A stretch of 64,000 bases of DNA from Methanothermococcus okinawensis IH1 (lineage in GTDB: Archaea; AGJL01; Methanococci; Methanococcales; Methanococcaceae). Both the position numbers and the translations under genes were made by a program. The notes beneath the pieces were generated by a model. It had not been told where the DNA came from. It saw only the letters and a program-made list of their open reading frames with translations, and did no database searches. Of this stretch, positions 18,516 through 27,498 are shown piece by piece. How positions within the stretch are numbered: the stretch's first letter is position 1; every line of letters begins with the position of its first letter. The DNA lies in assembly GCF_000179575.2 (NCBI RefSeq), contig NC_015636.1:620001-684000 (forward strand), read 5' to 3'.

Positions 18516-20177
18516 TTATTTGTTTATCAATCTTTCAATATCTTCTTCCACTGTTGAAATGGTGCTTATTCCAAATTTATCCACAAGAACCTTTGCAACA
18601 TTTGGTGATAAGAATGCAGGCAGTGTAGGTCCAAGAACTATATCTTTCACACCTAAATAAAGTAATGCAAGCAATACAGCGACAGCTTTCTGTTCATACC
18701 AAGCTATATTGTATGCTATTGGCAGTTCATTTATATCTTCCAATCCAAATACTTCTTTTAATTTAAGAGCGATTACAGCAAGTGAATAGCTATCGTTGCA
18801 CTGTCCTGCATCCAATACTCTTGGTATTCCCCCTATATCTCCTAAATTTAATTTAATATATCTATATTTTGCACATCCTGCTGTAAGGATTACAGTGTCT
18901 TTTGGCAATGCCTTAGCAAATTCTGTATAATACTTTCTTGTATTGTGTCTTCCATCACATCCAGCCATTACAACGAATTTTCTTATGGCTCCTGATTTTA
19001 CAGCTTCAACAACTTTGTCAGCTAATGCCAATACTTGATTATGTGCAAATCCACCTACAATCTTACCTGTTTCAAGTCTTTTTGGTGGAGCACATTTTTT
19101 AGCATGTTCGATTACTTCTGAAAAGTCTTTATTTCCATTTTCATCTTCTGGAATTCTTTTAAGACCTGGGAATCCTACTGCACCTGTCATATATATTCTA
19201 TCTTTGTAGCTGTCCTTTGGTGGAACGAGACAGTTTGTTGTCATTACAATAGGACCATTGAATGCTTCAAACTCTGTTAATTGAGCATGCCAAGCTCCTC
19301 CATAATTACCTACAAAGTGCTCATATTTTTTAAATGCAGGATAATAATTTGCAGGCAACATTTCCCCATGGGTATATACATCTACCCCTGTTCCTTTTGT
19401 CTGTTCCAATAATTGCTCCATATCTTTTAAATCATGACCACTTATCAATATACCAGGATTATTCCTAACCCCTATATCCACCTCTGTTATTTCAGGATGA
19501 CCGTAAGTTTCAGTATTTGCCTTATCCAATAAAGCCATTGTATCTACTGCGTATTTACCAGTTTCAAGCACAAGAGCCGTCAAATCATCAGCAGACAGAC
19601 TGTCATCCTTTGTAGCAACTAGTGCTTTTTTTATGAATTTATGAACATTCTCATCGTTATAACCTAATGCCATAGCATGGCACATATAAGCCCCAATACC
19701 TTTAAGTCCATAGGTTATTAATTCCCTTAAAGACCTTATATCTTCATTTTCTGTTGCTTGGACAGATACCTCTTTTGAATAGGCCTTTGCTATAATGTCC
19801 TCATCATTTTTTGGCATCCATGCTGCATAATCTGGGAGCTCACCACAGCATTCTGAACATGCGTATTTTGACTTTAATTCTTCTCTAAGTTCCAAACCTT
19901 TTTTAATTTTCCTTATAATGTCTTCATCGTCGAAATTCACATTTGTAATTGTTGTGAAAAGTGCATCTACAATAAATTCGTCTATTTCTTCATTAGATTT
20001 TCCTGTTTTTTCGCATACATATGCCAAACCTTTTAAGATATATATTAAAAGGTCTTGAAGATTAGCCACATTATCCTTTTTACCGCATACTCCAATTACT
20101 GTACATCCAGTGTTCCTTGCAGTTTCCTGGCACTGATAGCAGAACATCTTTGTTGGTCTTGTATTGTTTGATTCCAT
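18516..20177 (-). CDS. hcp: Hybrid cluster protein / hydroxylamine reductase
   Basis: This 553-residue protein has the N-terminal [4Fe-4S] ligand set [19 protein letters not shown]. Hybrid-cluster ligands follow in [53 protein letters not shown] and [10 protein letters not shown]. Family roles are NO or hydroxylamine reduction under nitrosative stress. An in-frame extension reaches 20246, but GGAGGG lies six bases before the ATG at 20177 and the family N-terminus begins there. It fits with the oxygen/NO defence genes nearby. Confidence 0.95.
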   Translation of the reverse strand: MESNNTRPTKMFCYQCQETARNTGCTVIGVCGKKDNVANLQDLLIYILKGLAYVCEKTGKSNEEIDEFIVDALFTTITNVNFDDEDIIRKIKKGLELREELKSKYACSECCGELPDYAAWMPKNDEDIIAKAYSKEVSVQATENEDIRSLRELITYGLKGIGAYMCHAMALGYNDENVHKFIKKALVATKDDSLSADDLTALVLETGKYAVDTMALLDKANTETYGHPEITEVDIGVRNNPGILISGHDLKDMEQLLEQTKGTGVDVYTHGEMLPANYYPAFKKYEHFVGNYGGAWHAQLTEFEAFNGPIVMTTNCLVPPKDSYKDRIYMTGAVGFPGLKRIPEDENGNKDFSEVIEHAKKCAPPKRLETGKIVGGFAHNQVLALADKVVEAVKSGAIRKFVVMAGCDGRHNTRKYYTEFAKALPKDTVILTAGCAKYRYIKLNLGDIGGIPRVLDAGQCNDSYSLAVIALKLKEVFGLEDINELPIAYNIAWYEQKAVAVLLALLYLGVKDIVLGPTLPAFLSPNVAKVLVDKFGISTISTVEEDIERLINK

Positions 20178-20627
20178 AGTTTTACCCTCCAATATTTTAT
20201 CTACAATTGATTTTATTTTATTTTGTATCTCATTCAATTTATTCACCTGTATAATTATTTATTTTTTAATATATAATAACTACTATTTATAATAAAAAAT
20301 CGTTATTTTTGATATAATTATTATTTTTCATTTATTAATTACATTTAGATTATATTAACATTTTAAAGATGCATTTAATAATATAAAAAGATTTTTGACT
20401 ATATTATACCAAAAGAAGGTATAATTATTGTTCTTTTTTATAAGATATTTGATATAATTATTATGAATATAATAAAAAAAGTTAATAAAATATATTAAAA
20501 GGTAATGAAATTGATAATAAATAAAATATGATAACACCTAAAACTAATCAAGATAATAATAAATAGTTAATAGTAAATAGAAGTGTACAATCATTGAAAT
20601 AAATTAAAAATAATGTTATTTAAGATT
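20178..20627. other. Intergenic region upstream of hcp with a long direct repeat
   Basis: No convincing gene is present; a 60-residue frame here is low-complexity. The 17-mer TTTGATATAATTATTAT occurs at 20308 and again at 20448, 140 bp apart and in the same orientation. It may mark regulatory sites for hcp or be AT-rich repetition. Confidence 0.35.
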
Positions 20628-20891
20628 TTAAAAACTCAAAGCCCCATATCTACATACGCTTAAACATTTTGAACATCCTTTTACACAGTTGGATTTATTT
20701 ATGACTGTTACCCTCCCATTTACAATGCCAAACACTCCATTTTCACAGACTTTATAACATAATGTGCAGTTTTTGCATTTCGTATAATCTATTGTAGGTC
20801 CCCATACATTATCTTTTTTAAATTCCTTTTCAGTTTTTTCAGTTTTTTTATTATCCCCACCAAATATTATATGTTTTATTTTTGAAAACAT
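20628..20891 (-). CDS. Small 4Fe-4S ferredoxin-like protein
   Basis: This 87-residue protein has a basic, charged N-terminal 35 residues, then CKNCTLCYKVCENG and a second set CVKGCSKCLSVCRYG. That suggests two [4Fe-4S] clusters, the second with altered spacing. The start MFSKIKHI has GGCGATGTT upstream. It is the rightmost ferredoxin of the island and is adjacent to the NikR-like regulator on the same strand, 20 bases apart, so it is likely co-transcribed with it. Confidence 0.8.
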   Translation of the reverse strand: MFSKIKHIIFGGDNKKTEKTEKEFKKDNVWGPTIDYTKCKNCTLCYKVCENGVFGIVNGRVTVINKSNCVKGCSKCLSVCRYGALSF

Positions 20892-20911
20892 AACATCGCC
20901 TTTTTAATCAT

Positions 20912-21319
20912 TTAAAAAATAACTACTTTATCATATATTTTTCCATCTATTTTATTTATTTTATCATAAAATTTAGAAACATCTTTCGAATTCCCCTCTA
21001 CAATAAAAATCTCTACTTTTTTATTTTTTCCACAAGATGTGGTTATATATGATTGATTTATTGATTTCACTATATCATTATGTTCAAAATATGCCTTACT
21101 CATATATTCCATTGCCTTTTTTGTCGGCGTATATACAATTATAATAATACCACTAATAGTGCCCTCCTTATTTAACTGATTACTTTCCAAGATATGCTTT
21201 CTTGTGGCATCTCTTATGAGCTCACTTCTACTTGAATACCCCTTTGTTTTTGCAACTTCATCTATCTCCTTCAAAAGAAACTTTGGAAAGGATAGGCTAA
21301 TTCTTTCAACATTTACCAT
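20912..21319 (-). CDS. NikR-like ribbon-helix-helix regulator with degenerate metal site
   Basis: This 135-residue protein has an N-terminal RHH domain (ERISLSFPKFLLKEIDEVA, GYSSRSELIRDATRKHI) and a C-terminal ACT-like domain (SGIIIIVYTP to VEIFIVEG), as in NikR. Genuine NikR binds Ni with three His and one Cys. The aligned stretch reads SINQSYITTSCGKNKKVE: the Cys survives but the HxH pair is missing, and only the earlier EHND His is kept. It may bind another ligand. It overlaps no gene and precedes a ferredoxin. Confidence 0.78.
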   Translation of the reverse strand: MVNVERISLSFPKFLLKEIDEVAKTKGYSSRSELIRDATRKHILESNQLNKEGTISGIIIIVYTPTKKAMEYMSKAYFEHNDIVKSINQSYITTSCGKNKKVEIFIVEGNSKDVSKFYDKINKIDGKIYDKVVIF

Positions 21320-21360
21320 GTTATTACCTATTTCTTAATTAATTTATTTTTCTTACAATT

Positions 21361-22212
21361 TTATATTTTTATATTTTTTACATATTCTGGTGTATTATCA
21401 TGTGGAACACCATAATAAAATTCCCTTGAAGCCTCAAAAATTTTTATGCATCTATCTCCAAATCTTTCAACATCCTTCAAAAACATTCCAAATTGAATAT
21501 AATAATTTATATCCTCTGATTTACATCCCTTATCTGAAATATTTTTCATAATCTCATCCAATTTTTTATGTAAATTTTCCTCTAATTCGTATATTTTAAA
21601 ACTCATTTTTTTATTTTTCACCATATCCATGGCAATTATAAACATTTCTTTGATAATATCAAATATCTCATCAACATTATTGGTTAAATAATCCTTTATT
21701 GTTAATCCATTTGTAATTTCTTCGGCAATATTCGATATGTAATCCCCGCATCTTTCAATATTTGAAGCAATTAAGGATAACAGCATTGCCTGTTCCATCG
21801 GCAAATATTTTAAACTATCCATTTTAATAGATAAATGAATTTCTTCTTCCATTTTATTTAATGCATAGTCTTGAAATATTATACATTTTGCATCTTCTAA
21901 ATTGTGGGTTTTTAGTGCATTAACCACTTTATCCAAATTAAATAATACATTATTGCCCATTTTTTCAAACATTTCGATAATATTATTTAACGGTTCATCT
22001 ATATCTTGGTATATGCCGAGCTCCGATAACTTATCCATATTAACAACATAAGGATGCATTACAACTCCTTTTTCCATTAATGGTTTTAAAAGTTTTGCAA
22101 CATATCTTCTGCTTATATTAAGTTTTTGGGCAATTTCATCCTGTGTCTCTGGTTCATCTTTAATTATAATTTTGATAATTGCCGCCAGCGTGGCTTCTTT
22201 TCCTCTTAACAT
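21361..22212 (-). CDS. PhoU-domain regulator with N-terminal HTH
   Basis: This 283-residue protein has an N-terminal winged HTH (residues about 5-60: ETQDEIAQKLNISRRYVAKLL). A PhoU-like bundle of two repeats follows (about 75-280), each with the E-x3-D-type metal/phosphate motifs, for example SNIERCGDYISNIAEE and KDVERFGDRCIKIFEA. Archaeal PhoU-HTH fusions are thought to couple phosphate or metal status to transcription. No pst transporter genes are adjacent. An AT-rich spacer of almost 400 bp precedes it. Confidence 0.85.
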   Translation of the reverse strand: MLRGKEATLAAIIKIIIKDEPETQDEIAQKLNISRRYVAKLLKPLMEKGVVMHPYVVNMDKLSELGIYQDIDEPLNNIIEMFEKMGNNVLFNLDKVVNALKTHNLEDAKCIIFQDYALNKMEEEIHLSIKMDSLKYLPMEQAMLLSLIASNIERCGDYISNIAEEITNGLTIKDYLTNNVDEIFDIIKEMFIIAMDMVKNKKMSFKIYELEENLHKKLDEIMKNISDKGCKSEDINYYIQFGMFLKDVERFGDRCIKIFEASREFYYGVPHDNTPEYVKNIKI

Positions 22213-22394
22213 TATACCACAAATTTTTATTTTTTTATTTTATTTTTATTTTTTATAAAAACTCTTTTTTTATTTCTTTTATTCCTATTATATTATTTTA
22301 ATTTTATTATTTTATTATTTTTTTAAATCTTTTTCTTATTATAATATATTATGATTATATTATTTTTTTATTATACATTATTATTGTAATATAG

Positions 22395-22576
22395 CTATTC
22401 AAAGTATATATTTTGAAAATAAAAAAAGAATTTTACCGATATGTAATATCCATACCACGTATGAAAGGAAAAGATATTTTAATAGATGAAAATAAGGATA
22501 AAATGTAATTGATAAGACATATTATGATATAGAAACTGGATTTAAAGTTGTTGATGATAATATGATAATATTGTAA
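22395..22576 (+). pseudogene. Possible gene remnant upstream of cas6b
   Basis: Between AT-only spacer and cas6b lies a short stretch of coding-like sequence. One frame reads YVISIPRMKGKDILIDENK and stops at 22506; the next frame continues VIDKTYYDIETGFKVVDD and stops at 22576. One added A near 22502 would join them. It could be the 3' end of a decayed gene, perhaps another CRISPR-associated one, but no family was recognised. The rest of 22213-22609 is AT-rich with no feature. Confidence 0.25.
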
Positions 22577-22609
22577 TAATTAATAATTATAATCTAATTG
22601 AGGGGAAAT

Positions 22610-23277
22610 ATGAAATTAAAGACGATGTATTATAAATTAAAAACAGATAAACCATTGAAAAAATCTCAAACTCCTTATTTGAGAGGATACATTTTAAATA
22701 AATTGATAAATATGATTATAAAGAATTGCACAATCACAGTGGAGGGGGCTTTATATATTCATATCCTAAAATTCAGTATAAAATATTAGGAGGTAATGCC
22801 AACATAATAGGACTAAATGAGGGAGCAAATATCTTAGGAAATATAGTATTAGAGCTCAGCACATTAGAACTAAATCATGAAACTTATAAGGTTGTTGATG
22901 GTTATATCTATGTAAAATCTGAGGATTTTGGAGTATGCGATAATTTAAAAAGATATAGATTTGTATCTCCATGGATTGCTTTAAATGAAAAGAATTATTC
23001 AAGTTATAAAAAATTAAATGAGAATAAGCGAAAAGAAAAGCTTGAAAGGATAATAATTGGAAATATACTATCCATGAGCAAATATCTAAATTATACCGTT
23101 GATAAGAAAATAGAGGCTAATATATTAGAATATAACGAAATTCCAGTCAATTATAAAAAAACAAAATTTATTGGATTTTTTGGAAAATTTGAAGTTAATT
23201 TTGATATTCCAAATCTTTTTGGGATTGGAGGGAAGGTATCAAAAGGATTTGGCTCAGTGGTGCGTATGTCTGAATAA
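22610..23277 (+). pseudogene. cas6: CRISPR repeat endoribonuclease Cas6 (Cas6b-like), frameshifted
   Basis: Two frames together give a complete Cas6b-like protein of about 222 residues. The first (from ATG 22610, RBS GAGGGG) reads KLKTDKPLKKSQTPYLRGY. One T missing near 22703 shifts it to DKYDYKELHNHSGGGFIYSY, then RFVSPWIALNEKNY, GNILSMSKYLNYTVDKKIE, and the glycine-rich loop GIGGKVSKGFGSV. These blocks match Cas6b of methanococci, which cuts CRISPR RNA in type I-B systems. No CRISPR array or other cas gene is in the window. It is either a decayed orphan or intact if the shift is a sequencing error. Confidence 0.75.
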
Positions 23278-23317
23278 TATATATCTTAATAATTTACATC
23301 GAATTTACATTATATAT

Positions 23318-24094
23318 TTATACCTTATAGGTATACGATTTAAGCACTTCATCCTTTAATTTATCAACTATTTCTTTTTTATATTCAATAAACTCCATAC
23401 TACTTCTTTTTCGAGGTCTATCAAGATTAATATCTACAATATCCTTTACCCTTCCAGGTCTTGCAGTCATTATAATTACCCTATCTGATAAATAAACGGC
23501 TTCTTCAACACTGTGGGTTATGAAAACTACTGTTTTTTTATCCTTCTCCCATATCTTTAAAAGTTCATTTTGAAGTATTGTTCTTGTTTGGGCATCCAGA
23601 GCTCCGAAGGGTTCATCCATAAGCACAATTTTTGGGTCATTTGCTAATGTTCTTGCAATTGCCACTCGCTGTTGCATACCTCCACTGAGCTCATAGGGAT
23701 AGGCATCTTCAAAGCCTTCCAAACCTATCATCCTTATAAACTTTTTTGATATTTCATTTCGTTCTGCCTTTGGAACTCCTTTTATTTCCAAACCAAAACC
23801 TACATTTTCCAAAACAGTCCTCCAAGGTAATAATGTATATTGCTGAAACACCATACTCCTTTCTGCACCAGGTTTTTCGATTTTTTTCCCTTCAATAAAC
23901 ATCTCCCCAGATGTAGGCTTTTCAAGCCCTGCAATCATTCTCAATAATGTGGATTTTCCACAACCACTTGGACCTACAATAGATAAAAATTCATTATTTT
24001 TAACTTCAAAACTCACATTATCTACTGCTAAAACTTCCTTTTTTTCTGTAATAAACTTTTTAACAACATTTTTTATTTCCAATATAGCAGCCAT
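23318..24094 (-). CDS. ABC transporter ATPase, nitrate/sulfonate/taurine type
   Basis: This 258-residue protein has Walker A GPSGCGKST, Q-loop MVFQQYTLLPW, signature LSGGMQQR and Walker B IVLMDEPFGALD. The C-terminal LDRPRKRSSMEFIEYKKEI is typical of the SsuB/TauB/NrtD group. It partners with the permease gene upstream on the same strand, separated by a 206-bp AT-rich gap. The substrate (alkanesulfonate, taurine, nitrate or a pyrimidine precursor) cannot be read from the sequence. Confidence 0.92.
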   Translation of the reverse strand: MAAILEIKNVVKKFITEKKEVLAVDNVSFEVKNNEFLSIVGPSGCGKSTLLRMIAGLEKPTSGEMFIEGKKIEKPGAERSMVFQQYTLLPWRTVLENVGFGLEIKGVPKAERNEISKKFIRMIGLEGFEDAYPYELSGGMQQRVAIARTLANDPKIVLMDEPFGALDAQTRTILQNELLKIWEKDKKTVVFITHSVEEAVYLSDRVIIMTARPGRVKDIVDINLDRPRKRSSMEFIEYKKEIVDKLKDEVLKSYTYKV

Positions 24095-24300
24095 AAAAAC
24101 ACCAATTTATGTATTAATGCAAAAATATGTATAAATTATAAATAACATAATAATAGGTTCTTTTATTAACTATTCATTAGTTATTTACTTTCTATATATT
24201 ATCACTATTATTCACTATATCCATATTACCCATATATCTATCGTTTATTACATCCATTTTCATCATTAGTATCTTTTATTATTTTATTATTATTTTATTA

Positions 24301-25074
24301 TTATTTCATCATGGTTTTCCATTTAAAGTATCTATCCTCAACATATCTCAACCCCCTATCAAGGGATAACCCAATTATACCAATTATTACCATTGAAGCC
24401 ACGACAATATCCATCCTACTGAGTGAATAGGCATACATAATTAAATATCCTAAACCAGCATCGCTTCCTGGTAGCATCTCAGCTGCTACAACACACATCC
24501 AAGCTATACCTGCCCCAACCCTCAATCCAGTTAAAATTCCAGGTGATGATGCAGGAATAATAACTTTTAAAAGTATGTCCTTTTCCTTAGCACCGAGGGT
24601 CTGAACTGATTCTATAAGTATCTTTGGAACACTTTTTACGCCTGCAATTGTATTTATCAATATTGGAAAGAACGCACCGATAAATATAATAAAAAGCATG
24701 GATGTTTCACCTATTCCAAACCATGCAAGAGCCAGTGGAACCCATGCAAGTGGTGGTATTGGTCTTAGGAGCTCTATGAATGTATCAAATAAATCATGGA
24801 TTATTGAGAAATACCCCATTAATATACCAAGTGGAACAGCTACAATTCCTGCTATTAAAAAGCCCGATAAAACTCTCTTAATACTAATAATTGTATTACT
24901 TACAAGATTAACCCCTGTTCCCAATATTGGATTCTGAGGATGTATTAAAACATTGAAAACATCTTCCAATCTCGGCAATACTACGGGATTATTTAACCAT
25001 ATCGCCAACCCTTCCCACAAAACTAAACCAAATATAGGTAAAATTAAATTTTTTAGAATTTTTAGAAGTTTCAT
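24301..25074 (-). CDS. ABC transporter permease, SsuC/TauC type
   Basis: This 257-residue protein has six membrane helices and the cytoplasmic EAA-type coupling loop ESVQTLGAKEKDILLKVIIP. This loop contacts the ATPase. PIPPLAWVPLALAWFGIG is the strongly conserved family segment. It pairs with the downstream ATPase. A periplasmic binding protein, normally the third part, is missing from this neighbourhood. GGAGGTATC gives a strong RBS before the ATG. Confidence 0.92.
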   Translation of the reverse strand: MKLLKILKNLILPIFGLVLWEGLAIWLNNPVVLPRLEDVFNVLIHPQNPILGTGVNLVSNTIISIKRVLSGFLIAGIVAVPLGILMGYFSIIHDLFDTFIELLRPIPPLAWVPLALAWFGIGETSMLFIIFIGAFFPILINTIAGVKSVPKILIESVQTLGAKEKDILLKVIIPASSPGILTGLRVGAGIAWMCVVAAEMLPGSDAGLGYLIMYAYSLSRMDIVVASMVIIGIIGLSLDRGLRYVEDRYFKWKTMMK

Positions 25075-25345
25075 AAGATACCTCCCAATTATTTAATATC
25101 AATTTTATATTTTAGAAGAATATACATGCAATAAAATATTAAATTAGGTTTTTATTATAATTTTTAATATTTTTATTAATATTTTATTATTTTTTATACA
25201 TTATAGTTGTCGTATAATATAATCATTACTTAAAAACTTTATTAAAATATAAATTTATATTATCATAAATAGCAAAAAATAACCATGATATTATATTTAT
25301 AACTATATATAATATCCTACATAAAATAAAAAATTAATATAAATA

Positions 25346-25909
25346 TTAATTATGATAGCCATATAAAATAATAACAAACCTTGATTCTGCCTTATCAAGT
25401 TCTTTTAATGAATTTCCCTCTATAATATAAATATTATTATATTTTTCAATTGTTGCATTACGGTTTCCTCTTATAATATTAATAACCATAGTTTTATTGC
25501 TATTTTTTACCATATAAGCCTCAGTGCTATTATTAAATATATTTTTATCTACAATTATATGTGGATAATATTGATTAAGAGCTTTAAGTTTAAATACTAA
25601 ATCAGCAATTGATACGCCGCCTTCATCGCTTGGGAGAGATTCATTATATTGGAGATATATTATTTTATGACTGAGATAATAATTCCGTATATCTTTATTA
25701 GTCGTGTTTATCAATTGTGTAGATAATGCCTCACCCAATGTTGTTCTTAGTGGCACTGTAATGGTTGTATTGTTAATATTTACAAAGATATATTTGTTAT
25801 AATAGTTGTCATTATTATAATGGCCTGAGCTCTGTTTATCGACACAAGAACATAAACTAACTGCCAATATCACAGAACAGGTGAGTAATATTATTTTAAT
25901 CTTTTTCAT
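25346..25909 (-). CDS. Putative lipoprotein of unknown function
   Basis: This 187-residue protein has a signal peptide (MKKIKIILLTCSVILAVSL) followed by CSC, a plausible lipobox cysteine, so it may be anchored at the outer membrane face. The rest is rich in Asn, Tyr and Ile with no known motif. It is about 270 bases upstream of the ABC permease and on the same strand. Its size is too small for a classic SsuA-type binding protein, so a transporter role is only a possibility. Confidence 0.55.
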   Translation of the reverse strand: MKKIKIILLTCSVILAVSLCSCVDKQSSGHYNNDNYYNKYIFVNINNTTITVPLRTTLGEALSTQLINTTNKDIRNYYLSHKIIYLQYNESLPSDEGGVSIADLVFKLKALNQYYPHIIVDKNIFNNSTEAYMVKNSNKTMVINIIRGNRNATIEKYNNIYIIEGNSLKELDKAESRFVIILYGYHN

Positions 25910-26030
25910 AAAATCTACCTATTTTAGTTATATTACAATATACCCTGTTTTATCATAATTTTAATTTAATTTATTACATTTATTTATTATATTTTTATTA
26001 TTTTATAAATTATAATTTAGTATAATTTTA

Positions 26031-27203
26031 TTATTGCCTATTATTTATTAATAACTCATTAACTATCTTCTTAAATGTTTTATCATCTATATACTCCCCG
26101 CCTTCTCTTGTTTCCTTTACCTTTTTAACAATTTCCCATAATTTATCTCTGGATACTTCAATACCCATTTCCTTTAATTTAGATTCCACAGCTTTACATC
26201 CAGAATGTTTTCCAAGCACGATTTCTCTTTTTTGACCAATTTTTTCAGGAAGAAAAGGCTCATAAGTTAGTGGATTTTCAAGCACAGCATCAACATGAAT
26301 ACCGCTTTCATGATAAAATACTCTGTCCCCTACTATTGGTTTATTTACAGGAACTGGCATGTTGGAATATTCTTCCACCATTTTGGATAGTTCTTTTATT
26401 ACAGATATATTGAGCTCCATATCAACATCATATAAAACCATCAATGCCATGACGAGCTCCTCCAATGATGCATTTCCTGCCCTCTCACCTATGCCATTTA
26501 CTGTGGTAGATACAGCTTTTGCACCGCCCAAAAGCCCATAAATTGAATTTATTACTGCAAAACCAAAATCATTGTGGCAATGAACCCCAATATGTGCTTT
26601 TTTTAAATTTTTGCTTAATTCTGAACATATATAATATATTGATTGAGGCGTCCCTGCACCTACGGTATCTGCAATATGGACTCTATCTGCCCCATGTTCT
26701 TCTGCATTCTTGTGGATTCTTATTAAATCCTCAATAGGTGTTCTTGTAGCGTCCTCTGCTGAAAATGCTACAAAAAGACCGTGGTCTTTTGCATATTCCA
26801 CAGCATTCATTCCCATTTCCTCAACTTCATCTATGGATTTATGAAGTTTATATTTCAAATGAAGGGGAGATGTAGCTATAAAGGTAATTATTCCATCTAC
26901 ATCACAATTTAGGGCTTTATCAATGTCATCTTTTAGAGCTCGCGATAGTGCCAATATTTTTGCATTCAATCCTTCATTAGATATACATTTTACTATCTCC
27001 CTCTCTTTTTTTGACACCGCAGGAAACCCAGCTTCAATTTGTTTGATACCAAGCTCATCCAATTTTCTTGCAATGTTTAATTTTTGTTCCTTTGTAAAAC
27101 ATACGCCCGGTGTTTGTTCCCCATCTCGCAATGTGGTATCATATATATAGGCGTCTCTTAGATTTAATTTTGGATTATATGGGCATACTTCTTTCCATTT
27201 CAT
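26031..27203 (-). CDS. aksA: Homocitrate synthase (AksA)
   Basis: This 390-residue protein is a DRE-TIM metallolyase: IYDTTLRDGEQTPGVCF supplies the DRE motif, GVHCHNDFGFAVINS the metal-binding HxH, and NGIGERAGNASLEELVMAL the conserved GxGERxGN. In methanogens AksA condenses 2-oxoglutarate and longer 2-oxoacids with acetyl-CoA, the first step to the heptanoyl side chain of coenzyme B. Isopropylmalate synthase is the main alternative, but the length (no LeuA regulatory domain) fits AksA. It carries three GAGCTC sites. Confidence 0.9.
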   Translation of the reverse strand: MKWKEVCPYNPKLNLRDAYIYDTTLRDGEQTPGVCFTKEQKLNIARKLDELGIKQIEAGFPAVSKKEREIVKCISNEGLNAKILALSRALKDDIDKALNCDVDGIITFIATSPLHLKYKLHKSIDEVEEMGMNAVEYAKDHGLFVAFSAEDATRTPIEDLIRIHKNAEEHGADRVHIADTVGAGTPQSIYYICSELSKNLKKAHIGVHCHNDFGFAVINSIYGLLGGAKAVSTTVNGIGERAGNASLEELVMALMVLYDVDMELNISVIKELSKMVEEYSNMPVPVNKPIVGDRVFYHESGIHVDAVLENPLTYEPFLPEKIGQKREIVLGKHSGCKAVESKLKEMGIEVSRDKLWEIVKKVKETREGGEYIDDKTFKKIVNELLINNRQ

Positions 27204-27498
27204 TTTATTTCACCATAATTAAATAAAATTAATATTATATAAGATATATTTCTCAATTCTTAATTTTTTAAATTTTTTAAATTTCTTATATTATTTCTCT
27301 TTGTTTTATTTATTTATCATATTAATCTTAATCTAAGAAATATTAAAAAGAATATGAAAAATACAATGCATATAAGATATATAAATAATATTAAAAAATA
27401 ATGTCATTGTAAATATAATTAATATTAGTATAATAAAATAAAATTTTAATTAATAATAAATAATATAATAATATAACATTAATAATATAATCTTAGAT

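Noticed and set aside
20355-20537. 60-residue reading frame upstream of hcp, rich in Tyr, Asn and Ile
   Set aside because: Low-complexity translation of AT-rich spacer, no RBS and no family resemblance.
22213-22400. Possible CRISPR array in the repetitive spacer next to cas6b
   Set aside because: Only A/T homopolymer and TTATTT-type runs; no regular repeat-spacer units.
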